Part shown: in pieces, positions 22,970 to 33,097 of the stretch | How the letters are laid out: every line of letters begins with the position of its first letter | Position numbering within the stretch: position 1 is the stretch's first letter | Source of the DNA: Isoetes taiwanensis | Lineage: Eukaryota > Streptophyta > Lycopodiopsida > Isoetales > Isoetaceae | DNA: 64,000 bases | Direction: 5' to 3' | Assembly: GCA_021234155.1 (NCBI GenBank) | Contig: JAJEKV010000236.1 | Span: forward strand, 603,533 to 667,532 | Position numbers and translations under genes: made by a program | Notes under the pieces: generated by a model | What the model was told of the DNA's origin: nothing | What the model saw: the letters and a program-made list of their open reading frames with translations, nothing else | Databases searched by the model: none

Positions 22970-23037
22970 GGATCACACCAAGCTTAATAGTACATATGCA
23001 ACAAAATGGAACACACTAAATTAAGATCGTGTGATCC
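22970..23037. repeat. 68-bp palindrome P1
   Basis: Ends GGATCACAC / GTGTGATCC, with an interior that includes ATGCAACAAAA as in P9. It lies between the acidic exon at 22.2-22.6 kb and direct-repeat copy 2. Confidence 0.75.
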
Positions 23038-23147
23038 ACTTTCTTATTTGTTGTCAAATTAAAACTAAACACAAGTCCCTCGTCAATAGTCTCCCATTTG
23101 CATATAAAATATCTATCATTCCAAGTTATATTATGTTTTATGAACTA

Positions 23148-23770
23148 AAATGGCCTCCTATCGCCCATTCCCGTCATATTTCCCTTTTTTTTCCCCGTCG
23201 ATTTGCTTGGAATATTCTCGGAATAAGGGGAATCGCATATCTATGGCGCCATATGTATTTAATTCTCTTGTTGTCGACAGATTGGCCTTAACACGTGGCG
23301 CTTCTAAAAAGCCACTTGCATTATAGCATACAGGCAACTCATGGCGGTGTCTCTTGGTTTGTCGATACCAAATCATGCGCATCACCGATTCTTGTCTTGC
23401 CCTATTTTCATTTAGAGTCCATTCCTTCTACATTTCAAAATTTGAATGTGTAGGTTGAAGCTTTGTATTAGACTTTCGTTTTCGGGCGCTGCGATTGCGC
23501 CTTAAAAGTTCGTAGAAGGGATCTTTACTTCATCCCAATACAAAGCTTCCCCCCCTACAATTCGAATTTTGAATTTGCTTTTGTATAAAAGCATGGATTG
23601 TAGGAGAATGGACTTTTCCATATGCACGTTGCAAATTTCAAAAACGAGGTTAGTACGGACTGAGCCTCAAACGAATCGAATTGTCGTTGGGGCATACAAA
23701 TTGTACACATTCATTTCGCGCCGTGCGATCCACGCGGTATGGAAGCTCCAAATGATGTGTGGATAAGGAT
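23148..23770 (+). repeat. 0.6-kb direct repeat, copy 2
   Basis: It is a diverged copy of 21178-21800 (small indels, clearly alignable throughout). It contains the candidate ATG (23739) of the transposase-like gene in its last 35 bases. It lacks the 24 or so outermost TIR bases. Confidence 0.75.
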
Positions 23771-26210
23771 CCAACCCGACTTCGGTGAATATGCTCAGTC
23801 TTCAATCATAAAAAAGAGGTCTAAAAAATAAGAACTTAGACCTCGACATGTTGCGCCTTGCGTGCTCAAAAAAGTATCGACATCCGGGCGGATGGCGTTT
23901 ATATCCATTGATCCGTTGAGTGGCGTGAAACCGCCATTTCGGGGACGTTTCAAGTTTAGTCCGATTTTTGTGGTGACGGTAACTCGGCCTCTTGGGATAT
24001 TGTGAGAGATTGAGAGGATGAAGGCATTCGAATCGAATAGTTCCTTGAGATGAGCCGCCGATTGTCACAAGAGAATTATAACTTAAACCAGCAGACTCTT
24101 TTTCTCTCGCTTCATTACTCCAACGTGATGAAGGAAAGGAATGACGGCTTGGGGAGGAAACTTCTTTGAGATACTGAAGTGGAGAAGTCCAAATTGGTGA
24201 TAGGGCAGCTGCAAGAAAAGATCCAAGAGCTCGAAAGAGCAAACTTTGGGCTTCAATGTAGGTTAAAGAATTTGAAGAAAACACCCTTGGCTTGCGAGAA
24301 AGGAAGAAGCATTATCGTAGATAGAGGAACTGAAGTTTGGATCAGGTGCATTCAGACCTTAGGTCACGCCACAAGGTCCGTTTACAACACTAGCAAAGGC
24401 CGGTTAAGATCCGGGGAAACTAGAAGCAATCTTGGTTACGTAGTGAAGAACCTAGCGACGAACAGGGAGATAGTGGACATGATTTGTCAGCCCTACAACT
24501 CTCCTCTCATGAAGATGGTATTGGAAATGGTACTAGGGAGATCTACAAGAAGTTAGAAGCGACGGATGTGTGACTGTTTGTGATGATGTAGGCATCGATG
24601 AGGCTTGGTTACCGTTCTCTATTCAAGCCATTCCACGAAGCGTTGAAAAGAATGGGCACAAAAAAAGTATTCGCTCCACGTCCACAAATTGTCGAGAATA
24701 CAAGGGTTACTAGGACAAAGATGGTGTATGCCATATTAGGAGAGATGCACCACGTTGAATGTCTTTGGTCCCGCCATAGCCATAAAAAGATAAGAATGGC
24801 AAGGATTGTTGTGATATAGTTGGAATGAATGAACGCAATAATCTTTGGGTTGACCTGGTTACTCTCTTACAATTCCTTGTCAAATATTATGACTTAACAG
24901 TTGCAGAAACTAATGGTGAGATTGAAGTTTGCATAAAATTGGATGAAATGGAACTGACCAAGTTTGAGAAGTATGAGAGGGTATCCGTTGTCATCATGAA
25001 TAGAGCAATTGAGAATGCAATTGCACATGCTAAATCAAAGAGCAACAAGAATAACAAAAAAGATGTAGAGGTGACGGACGAGGAGAAGAAGCGTGCGGAA
25101 AAATGGTTCTCATGTCAATCTGAAGATGACACCTGGTGGTTAGGTCTCTTTAAAGTTCGAGAAAGAAACCCACGAGGTTTTGAAATGGGTGTTCAATCAA
25201 ACTGACATCCCGAGTCTAATATCTAGATTCGAGGGAGGGGAAAAATTGCAAGTAGATCACTATGGATCTTACAAAGTAATTTTTCACTTGGCGCCTCGAT
25301 TTAAAACCGAGAAAGCAATGTACAACATAAGTGGAGGAGGACAAGGAACATGCAAAAGTTGTCTTGCAATCATGCAAGGAAGTCAAGTACTGGGAAGACT
25401 GTTTCAACCTTGTCCCTTAACCAAGCAAATGCTCCTAATAGAGGAGAAGAAGATCCCAAGTTCCATGGCATTTTCCCCATTCCATTAGAGAGGGTTCATA
25501 TCGCACTTTTGCGGCTTTGTGAGAATCATCGACAAGATGATATTTTTGAGCTGCAGATTCGTGTGGAACATTTTCAGACAAGAAGAAGAGAAAGAGGAAG
25601 GAATTAGTAGAGTTGAACATGTTCTATCGAAGCGAGTTTGCATGGTGGCAATGTAAGATTAGAGCTCGATGAGAAACGGGCGGGAAGAACAAGTGTGCCT
25701 CGTAAAGGTGTCAATTGGAGGGATGAAAGCTTCGGCGCTTCATAAAGAATCATAGAGAGGCTCGAACGGAAACGGATGGGAGAAAAGGTCTATGAATTTG
25801 GAAAATTCTTTGGGTTGATGCGGAGCGGGACCGCCTGAGATGGCGTTCGTTCGGCATTGAGGAAAAAAGCATGGGATGCATTGTGCGAATTGTTCCCATA
25901 CATTTAGAGAATGGATCTCACAAGAGAAGATGCAGAAATGTTCGTGCAAGCGAATAACAAATTTATTAAAGCTTTCATAGACGCATGGGGGGAGAGAGTG
26001 AAGTCACGCACTACTTGCACATCTTTTGGGCTCATGCACCTTGGTTTTTTAGGAAGTATGGAAGCCTAGCAGTGTGGAGTGCACAAGGCATGGAGAAGTC
26101 GCATAAACAAGCTAAAATAGCCTTTCATCGTAACACTCAAAGAGGGGTGGAAATGTGGGAACCAACCCTCTAAGGCGGATGATGAGTGGTTTTATAGAAG
26201 GGCGATGGCT
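23739..26210 (+). pseudogene. putative transposase-like protein, decayed
   Basis: From ATG 23739 (MEAPNDVWIRIQPDFGEYA) the plus strand reads in shifting frames through a coiled coil at 24179-24290 (LQEKIQELERANFGLQ), a segment at 24825-25205 (VTLLQFLVKYYDL, WFSCQSEDDTWWLGLFKV), PLERVHIALLRLCENH at 25485-25535 and finally THYLHIFWAHAPWFFRKYG with AQGMEKSHKQAKIAFHRNTQ at 26006-26150. An ERVH-CTLH-type block followed by a Y-H/H-P...EKSH-A...R-T block recurs, as I recall it, in large uncharacterised transposon-associated proteins of animals and mosses. I infer, but cannot show, a DDE-type nuclease. It lies just inside the left TIR region and is the only plus-strand gene of size in the element, so it is the best candidate for mobility. 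At least six frameshifts. Confidence 0.5.
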
Positions 26211-26384
26211 AAATCGACAAGAAGGTCGCTTTAAGGAGCAACCCGAAGTCGTAAACACCATTGGCATAATCTTTGAAGAGAAAACGGAAAGTTGCTTGGC
26301 AAAATTCTAGGGGCCCACTAGCATCGCAACAGTGGAGATCTAAGAGACAAAGAATCGGTAAAGTATACTTGTAATGTGTAGCAT

Positions 26385-26452
26385 GTTCACACGACGCGAA
26401 GTACTTGCCCCCAACCTTGTTTGCACTAAATGTAGAGCGGCGTCGTGTGATC
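26385..26452. repeat. 68-bp palindrome P2
   Basis: Left end TTCACACGACGCG, right end GGCGTCGTGTGATC. It lies between the convergent 3' ends of the transposase-like gene and minus-strand gene A. Confidence 0.8.
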
Positions 26453-26458
26453 TTATTT

Positions 26459-26526
26459 GTATCATCTGGGCTTGACGATTGGAGTTTGCTATTGCTTGCA
26501 TTTATGTGGCTTCGCGTCGTGTGAAG
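26459..26526. repeat. ~68-bp palindrome P3 (left end degenerate)
   Basis: The right end TTCGCGTCGTGTGAAG is clear. The left end (GTATCATCTGGGC) resembles that of P5. It lies seven bases after P2, giving a near-tandem pair at the convergent gene junction. Confidence 0.55.
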
Positions 26527-26607
26527 CTTTACAAGATAATAATAAAAAAGGGTTACTTTTGATTAAAGTTGTGAAAGATATTACATTGAAAAACAAAATA
26601 CAACGAC

Positions 26608-27050
26608 TCATTGTTGCTCCAGTGCGAGCTCTTCTTCATTATCTTCATCATCATCATCAGCTCCGTCCCTCGTCTTAGTCTTCATCTCTTCCCCTCAAGC
26701 GAGCAATCACCCTATCCAAACGTTCCTCCAATCTGTCCACCATCTCTTTGTACATGTCCCGCTCCTGTCCCAACAAAGACAGCGTGTTCTTACGCTGAAT
26801 TAGCATCCTCGTTGCCGTCATAACCACCTCGGTCGCGGTTGTTGGGGCATGTCATCTGTCCGACCTTCTATTCAACCGCTTTGATTTGCCTCTCACGGCT
26901 CTGAAGCATGAGAAGGTTGAATTCATTCTCTTCTTCTTTGCTGAATTGTGCTTGGCGTTTTCCTTTAGAAGATCATCTTGCTCCTTCAACCTCTTCATTA
27001 GAACACCCAACACTATGTCGGAAGGGAGTTCTATCCTCTTCGTTTTCCAT
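26608..27050 (-). pseudogene. element gene A: coiled-coil protein with acidic tail
   Basis: ATG at 27050 (MENEEDRTPFRH), then MKRLKEQDDLLKENAKHN, a middle piece in other frames, and from about 26830 a clean heptad-like helix (DMYKEMVDRLEERLDRVIAR) ending in DDDDEDNEEELALEQQ and TGA at 26610-26608. The MKR(L/F)KE...N module is shared with genes C and D, so these are paralogues. It is probably a dimerising nuclear accessory protein. The function is unknown. At least two frameshifts. Confidence 0.45.
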
Positions 27051-27299
27051 TATGGGGTTGAGGATGTGGAGGCCATAGATGACAAATGGGAGGGGCGTTA
27101 AGATTATAGAAGTGAGGAGCAAAGACTCTAACCGCGGAAGGAGCACATGCAAGGACCTCAATTTATACATATTAAGCTTGAACATATTAAAACACTCTTT
27201 CTTTGCCTTGCGTGTCGAGGGATTACGTCGGTTGTCCGCTAGAACACATTAATGGTCTTGTCTTTGGAACACATTAATAACTATTCTAACTAATCAGTA

Positions 27300-27366
27300 T
27301 ATCACACCAGCGCTGAAATCGCACCACGAGCTTTAAAACCCTATGAAGGGTTTAAGCCGTGTGATC
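27300..27366. repeat. 67-bp palindrome P4
   Basis: Left TATCACACCAGCG, right AGCCGTGTGATC. An inner AAACCCTATGAAGGGTTT hairpin is present. It lies between gene A (5' side) and gene B (3' side). Confidence 0.7.
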
Positions 27367-27515
27367 TGTCTTGTCATTTCTCTACCACGGATATTGAAAA
27401 TTAAAATAGGAAGCGTAATATTCGGTACATTTGTCAAAAACTTTTCCCATTGAAAAATAAAACCAATTACAAACATTAAAAAAAAAAACGGGCCCCTCTA
27501 GGAGGAGCCCGATGC

Positions 27516-28205
27516 CTATGATCGCCGGGCAAGCTCTTCCTGGAGGGCAGTGATAATTTTTTTCTGCTCCTCCAACATGATTGCCTGCCCCGCAACCACG
27601 TTCTCATATTCCGCAACCTTATCTTCCCGCTCATCGAGTTGGGCTCGGGCAGCCTCTCCCGCTTCGATTGCGGCCCTAAGCCTCTCTTGGAGGATAAAAG
27701 CATGTTAGGGTGTCCCTTAAAAAGTATTATTTAGTGACCAAAAAAGTACCTAAAAAGGTAGCCAGGACTGGGTACTGGGTACCTGTGTAATATCTCAATA
27801 TAAAGTATGTTTTAGAACTTTTTATACACATATTGGTCTCCGATAGCATCATCTTTATCTTAACTTTGAATATTAACATGTCCTTGACTTTTATTTTGGA
27901 TTTTTGTATTAGTTTTAATGAAAAGAAAAATGAGAAAGTACCCAGGTTAAAGTACCTAGTGTATGTACTTTTGCGAGGTCCAAAAGTGGTACACCCTAAC
28001 ATGCTTTTTACCCGGAGGTTATATCTCGCGGGCGCTGCAATTAACCCGGTCTAAGGCAGACCGCGCACTTCCGCACAATTCGGCGTCTTCATCATTCTTT
28101 TCTTTTAGAAGGCGGATCCGTTCCTCTCCCGGTATGAATGTTACGAATTTCCTTGACCAAAACTTGAGACAAGATCTGGCGGGGATGGGGCGGGCTGGAG
28201 GCCAT
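27516..28205 (-). pseudogene. element gene B: coiled-coil protein, split by a MITE
   Basis: A start at 28205 (MASS...) leads through GEERIRLLKEKNDEDAELCG (about 28060-28120). The gene is then interrupted by an insertion at 27696-28008 and resumes as ERLRAAIEAGEAARAQLDER ... MLEEQKKIITALQEELARRS, ending at TAG 27518-27516. The C-terminal half is a long predicted coiled coil. The reading frame changes on both sides of the insertion. I do not recognise a family beyond its resemblance in layout to genes A, C and D. Confidence 0.45.
27696..28008. mobile_element. 313-bp MITE inside gene B
   Basis: AAAAGCATGTTAGGGTGT at 27696-27713 is inverted exactly at 27991-28008. The interior is AT-rich, with ATTATTTAGTGACC and internal AAAGTACCTA/TAGGTACTTT-like matches. 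No transposase is present. A target duplication is not clear. Confidence 0.75.
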
Positions 28206-28673
28206 TGAAAGTGATGGGAGAACAGGAGTGATGGCTGAGGGCGGATGTGGTAGAAACGAGAAGATGGCGGATAGGGAAGACAAAGGCCTCCGGCGTTTTA
28301 TATAGAAACTAGAGATACGTTGGAATCTACGGTTGCGAACCGAGATAAAGTTGTGTAATAATCCCACGAGGCAAAATTATAGCATGCAATTAGGGCAACG
28401 GTAGCCTATGTTCGCATCATGGGATCCGTCATATCCTAGCCGTCTTGTATCATGCGGGCCGTACAAAAACGATGTTTTTGTGGCGGCGCATGCCCGTCCT
28501 TGGCATGGCGTTGTCATCCACAAAGCCAATATGTGAATAGGCGTTGTCATCCACATGCAAATTCGCATTTACACGCAAGTTATATCACATAATCTAGCTA
28601 GATATTTGTGTTACATACACTTTTCCATTAATAAATTATGAATTTATACATACAACGAGGTGTGCGTTGTGGA

Positions 28674-28742
28674 GATCATCTGCCACGAAATCCATTGATT
28701 GCTACCTAATTGCAAGAATGGCATTTTCGGCGTCGTGTGATC
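28674..28742. repeat. 69-bp palindrome P5
   Basis: Left GATCATCTGCCACG, right CGGCGTCGTGTGATC. The interior ATCCATTGATTGCTACCTAA is shared with P7, so P5 and P7 were copied together in the gene C/D duplication. It lies between gene B (5' side) and gene C (3' side). Confidence 0.8.
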
Positions 28743-28799
28743 TTTAATAAAACAAAACAAGAGAAACGAGATAGAAGCAAGAAATAGAGCAAATTTTTC

Positions 28800-29192
28800 T
28801 TTGAAACAAAAAATATATATACAATGGCTACGGATCTTCATGATCCTGTAGTCAAGCCAAATAAAAGCTGCGTTCTCATCCTCCATGATTTCGAAGCTTC
28901 TTCTCCATATCTTCTAGCACCTGCGAAATATTGTGTGCGATTAAAGCGCCTCGACCCTCTGACTATTGGCCTCTCGGTACACTGGTTAATGTTGCTTTGC
29001 CGAGCTCAAGGTCTGGCTCATGCGGCTGACCCCTAGTGAATTCTAACGTCCACAGCCTCCATCTTTCGGCGGCGAGGCGGCTGTTTTCGTCGTGAACCTC
29101 CTTGAATCTCTTCATCACCACAGCAAGGGATGTAATGCGAAGCGCAGTTATTGGGGCGCGGTCGCTTCTTTGGAGGAGGATGAAGATGCCAT
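28800..29192 (-). pseudogene. element gene C: paralogue of gene D
   Basis: ATG at 29192 starts MASSSSSSKEAT. Another frame continues VVMKRFKEVHDENSRLAAER and, nearer the end, VLEDMEKKL. The unit from about 28.64 to 29.46 kb is a diverged tandem copy of 29.52-30.27 kb, including flanking palindromes. It is a coiled-coil, Ser-rich small protein of unknown role with several frameshifts. Confidence 0.4.
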
Positions 29193-29327
29193 CGGAGGAG
29201 AAGGCGGGAAGGCGGAAGGCGGAAGGGGAAGAAGATGAGCGTAAGAAGGCGGAAGCGGAAGAGGATCGGAGGTCGAAGGCAAGATAGAAAGTCTTCTATT
29301 TATAACTTGGGGATTTCGTAGTAGCTT

Positions 29328-29393
29328 GAGTCACACGCCTTGAAGGATGCCGTGGGTCGGGGGAAAATCCAGACTTCTTCGGCGTCGTGTGAG
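29328..29393. repeat. 66-bp palindrome P6
   Basis: Left GAGTCACACGCC, right GGCGTCGTGTGAG. It lies upstream (5') of gene C, after the TATTTATA-containing stretch near 29297. Confidence 0.75.
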
Positions 29394-29552
29394 GAAAAAA
29401 GGACCGTTACTTCTTCTAACGTCTTTTCTTCGAGAAAGCTCGTGTGATAATTTTTATTGATAATTTCGGTGATACAATCTATACATAAGTAATTTTCTTG
29501 ATACATAACTAGAGATAGAACTTCTCATTGAAGCAAAATAGAGCGGCATGGA

Positions 29553-29621
29553 GATCACATGCGGCCGAAATCCATTGATTGCTACCTAATTGCAAGCAAG
29601 GCATTTTGGCGTCGTGTGATA
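29553..29621. repeat. 69-bp palindrome P7
   Basis: Left GATCACATGCGGCCG, right GGCGTCGTGTGATA. Same interior as P5. It lies 3' of gene D. Confidence 0.8.
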
Positions 29622-29709
29622 TTTTAATAAAAGCAGAACATACATTGGAACAACATGATAGATAGAAGCAAAAATAGAAAACTTTTCTTTGAAGCAAAAA
29701 ATAGATAGA

Positions 29710-30122
29710 TACAAGCGGCTAGGGATCTTCATGATCCTCTAGCTGATTTTCATCATGTCCGGTGAAGTCGTAAAGGCTGCGTTCTCATCCTCCTCTGGCT
29801 GAGCTTCTTCTCCATATCTTCTAAGGCTGCGAAATCATGTGAGCGGTTTCAGCTACCCTCGACCTGCGGCTAAATTAAGCCTCTTGGTACATGGCGAATG
29901 TTTCCACGAGCTCAGCGTCTCGCTTCGTGCGGCAACTCCCTCGTGAAGGCTAATCTGCCGACCGCCTCATTGTTCTCGGCGACGAGGCGGTTGTTTTCAT
30001 CATGGATCTCCTTGAATCTCTTCATCACCTTTGCAAGGGTGATGTCCACGCGGAGCGACTCTTGGGGGCTGGGGAGTGCTATCTTGGCGTGGTCGCTTGC
30101 TAGAGGAAGATGATGATGCCAT
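29710..30122 (-). pseudogene. element gene D: paralogue of gene C
   Basis: ATG at 30122 gives MAPMASSSSSSKRPRQDSTP, where KRPRQ is a plausible nuclear-localisation-type basic cluster. The frame then shifts to MKRFKEIHDENNRLVAENNE and, near 29810, LEDMEKKLSQ. These match gene C and the start of gene A. I infer a small nuclear coiled-coil protein. Unrecognised family, broken by indels. Confidence 0.42.
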
Positions 30123-30222
30123 CGGGGCTTGAAGGTGGAAGGCGGAAGCCGGGAAGTAGAAGATGGCGAGAAGGAAGGCGTCGGAGGTCGGCGTGGACAT
30201 CGGTCTTCTATTTATAACATGA

Positions 30223-30253
30223 GTCACACGAGTTGCTTCTCGCATCGTGTGAG
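30223..30253. repeat. short palindrome P8
   Basis: GTCACACGAG...CTCGCATCGTGTGA, only about 31 bp. It occupies the position 5' of gene D that P6 occupies 5' of gene C, so it is probably P6 with an internal deletion. Confidence 0.6.
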
Positions 30254-30584
30254 GAATAAATAAATTAATTGTCTTTTCCAATAATATTTCATTTCTTGAG
30301 ATAGATATCACTGCGGCGAAAACCTAGATATGATGAGAAAATCAAACCCGATGTATTTTCGTGATGTGAATAAATACAAATAAAATAATTTTTATTAGGA
30401 ATTTCGGAAGGACAATCGTACATAAATAATTTTACCGATACAAGTTGGAAAACATATAACTTCCAATTTCTCAAGCCTTCGTCAATTTCATGCTCTTTCA
30501 ATCCCCTCATGCTTGATCCAACAAGGCAATGACTTCCATGTTATCGACCCCAGCTTCCAACCTTGGGTGAGTCAAGCCGGCTGA

Positions 30585-31884
30585 CTAAAAATTTAACATA
30601 TTGCTTTCGCCCATGAGACCGGCTTGGTCGTCAAAATATTGTAACACAACATCCCGCCGAATTGCTATCACCCTTCGGTGTTTGATGCCAATTGGGAATG
30701 GTTCGAACATGCATAATGCGGAGGTAATAGACAAACTCTGCACCCTTTGGTGAAAGTTTCTGCTGAAGACGATTATCTCCCCATTAACGAATCTTGAGAT
30801 ATATCTTAACAATGTAGAGTCCTTCAATCTTTTCCTGTCCCAGCGTGCATGTCGGCAAGAAAAATCATCTACTTCCCACAAATAAGAACCCTCAAGATTA
30901 TCTTCTTCACATTTATCCTCATCTACCGGGCTTATCTTTGCGATTGAGTGAAGGGGCACGCCAAACACAGTAGATCCCTGTTGGCAGACTTTGCGGATTT
31001 GATTGGAATTCTTCTTAGTTGGTAGATTCGCCTCATCTTGAGCAAATCGAGACTCCAGACCTCTCATATGCTTCTTTAAGCTTTATAGCATTGCCGTTAT
31101 AATTAGATACTTCAAACATCTCTTTGTCCAAATCCTCTTCAAAATCTAGGCCTAACTTTACCCATTAGGCCAAGATCTTGATAAGCTCGTCTTCCCTAGC
31201 ACACATTAAGTAACATAGGCGGGTTCCTCGGTATATCACTTAGCAATAAGTATTCTTTGCCTTCCACTAAAATTGGCGTTATGTCGGACAACTTCTTTTC
31301 ATCCTCATCCCCATCCTCATCACCTTGAGAATCATCTCCCTCCTACGGTTCACCCAAGGCGGTCGTCGAAGCTAAAACTCCTACATTCTTGCTCTTCTTC
31401 TTGTAGATCTATCTCCATTTCTCGTCATAGTCAGCATCATCACATAACTGACCCCCCTTGGCTTAAAGATTTCATTGTTTCCGGTGTATCTTGGTTTGGC
31501 GAAGCGAGAATGCAATAACTAGCAAATGCAAGCGGCAAAGAGAAATAAGATACCTTCTTAAGCACAAGGACGCAGCCGGGGAGGAGCCCGTTTGCGCGGC
31601 ATTCTTGAAAAACATCTTCCCCTGTTTGCAAATGGGAAGCCGCCTCCCTAGAGCTGGTTTTGGAATCCACGAGCCGGGGACATCTGCAAAGGGCGTCTTG
31701 GCTGAGACCAAGCGGTGCGGGTGAAAGCTAAAAAGCAACCTCGCGATAGCATCAAGCTCGCTCTTGTTTGCCATGATGTCCAACTCCTTGCAATAGAAAC
31801 GGATAAATCGCGGTCGGGCGCAACTTCCTCGTTGTCATGAGGGGCGGATGCATACCATTCCGGGAACTTCACATAACAATCCAT
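30585..31884 (-). pseudogene. element gene E: unrecognised spliced acidic protein
   Basis: A start at 31884 (MDCYVKFPEWYASAPHDN) leads into a block with FADVPGSWIPKPALGRRLP and a possible donor AAG|GTATCT at about 31553. Further on are an acidic run (GDDSQGDEDGDEDEKK, about 31290-31330), PILVEGKEYLLLSDIPRNPP, and a clean C-terminal frame 31067-30585 with SLWEVDD-like YLWEVDDFSCRHARWD and RYISRFVNGEIIVFSRNFHQ. The last 160 residues are open and globular. I treat these as one gene because they abut and share strand, but they could be two. No family recognised. Confidence 0.4.
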
Positions 31885-32013
31885 GGCGAAGCAAAAGCGA
31901 AAAAACAAGAAGATGTTTAGGAGCGGTAAAAGTATCGTCACTTTTGAACTCAAGTAGCCGTTGTCGATTATGAAAGGGGACACGGCCGTTGTGGGGAGAT
32001 TTGTCCGTACATT

Positions 32014-32037
32014 TTAGGGTTAGGGTTAGGGTTAGGG
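32014..32037 (+). repeat. interstitial telomere-like (TTAGGG)4
   Basis: Four exact TTAGGG units precede palindrome P9 by two bases. The usual plant telomere unit is TTTAGGG; the first unit here has the extra T. Confidence 0.9.
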
Positions 32038-32039
32038 TT

Positions 32040-32106
32040 GGATCACACGGCGAAGACTACTATGTGCAACAAAAAGCACAATGCTTCTGCTGGCGTCGTG
32101 TGATCC
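32040..32106. repeat. 67-bp palindrome P9
   Basis: GGATCACACGGCG at the left, TGGCGTCGTGTGATCC at the right. It lies between the H3-like gene (3' side) and gene E (5' side). Confidence 0.85.
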
Positions 32107-32210
32107 TCATATAACATTAAAAAAAAAAAAAATACAAAGTCTGAAGCTAGGCTTCTAAGAAAGAAATGGACTAAGAGATTAAGCTTATAAAGCCATTGCA
32201 TTAAGAAATA

Positions 32211-33097
32211 TTATACATATGAAAAAACACAAAGGCACTTCGGCCTTTTTTTACGGGGGTCTTTCTTCTTGTTGTATTCAGCCATAAAATTTTGACCATA
32301 GTACTTTCGGGATCCCTTTATCGTAAGATGAGGCGCATGTCCTTGGGCATGATAGCAGTCCCGCTTGGCATGTATTCTTTGCAAAGGCTGCGAGTCCTCG
32401 AACAGGCCAGACACCAAGCGCTTCGAAGCCATTTGAAGAGCATTTAAAGGCGGTTGCTTGAATTACAGAAGCGGTATGATGTATCGCACCACACTCTTGC
32501 AGAATCTCTCTCACGAGCACGGCAAATGGGAGGCGGAATGACCATCTCGGTGCTCTTCTTGATACTTCTTAATCTCATGGCCTCTTTAATACCGAGCCGT
32601 CTTCCGCTTAGGCCTCTACCCTCACCCACCCGGCATTTGGAGCTGTTGCTCGGCCCGACTCTTCCGGCCGCCTCCTCCCGACATCTGCAGTTTGTTCCTC
32701 GGCCCAGAGCTCTTCCCGTCTCCTCCCATTCTGGTCGCCTTCCCCTTTGGCGTTGGGCCTCCTCCTCTGATTTGAAGGTCCGGCACCTCCACCGGGAGGA
32801 GCGGGAGGGAGGAAAAGCAAGAAGAAGCGGCTGCCCAATAATTAATCCGGCATCATATTACGCTTTCGCGGTCTCTCACATTTTCATCCTCTGTCTCGAG
32901 CCGGAGTGCACCTCCCTACTTACTCGGGGTTGCTTCTCCCGCTGATGCGTCATGCGGATTTCTTTTCGGGTCTTCATTAGGCATGGTGGGAGGAGGAGAA
33001 TCTCTATCGAGACTTGAGTCGAGATGAAGAAGCGGACTAATGTAATCACGGCCTTACACCACGGATGGATCCTTGCGGTTTGCTTAGTTCTTGCCAT
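32211..33097 (-). pseudogene. histone H3-like gene with long linker and C-terminal extension
   Basis: ATG at 33097 encodes MARTKQTAR, identical to the first nine residues of eukaryotic H3 (Met included). The next DNA (TCCATCCGTGGTGTAAGGCC) still resembles H3 STGGKA codons. A disordered Pro/Gly/Arg-rich linker (32608-32838) follows, then histone-fold pieces in adjoining frames: IKKSTEMVI (about 32537-32563; H3 YQKSTELLI), LPFAVLVREI (about 32500-32532; H3 LPFxRLVREI), NALQMAS and GLFEDSQ (about 32390-32440; H3 LALQ-A...GLFED), IHAKR (about 32361-32375) and IMPKDMRL (about 32330-32353; H3 IMPKDIQL). A basic tail, KYYGQNFMAEYNKKKDPRKK, follows to TAA at 32211. The order matches H3 exactly, and four or so small indels break the frame. 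Canonical H3 has about 136 residues; this would be near 290 unless an intron lies in the linker. Confidence 0.72.

Noticed and set aside
21178-23770. LTR pair of a retrotransposon
   Set aside because: The two copies are only about 2 kb apart, there is no primer site or purine tract, and no retroviral-type coding sequence lies between. The first copy lies just inside a terminal inverted repeat.
23802-24284. 160-residue minus-strand ORF
   Set aside because: It is a shadow of the plus-strand transposase-like gene, which has the better composition and continuity (MEAPNDVW... through the coiled coil).
32876-33097. MARTKQTAR as chance or as an isolated histone-tail mimic
   Set aside because: Downstream H3 fold motifs in the correct order show relation to a whole H3 gene rather than a nine-residue coincidence.
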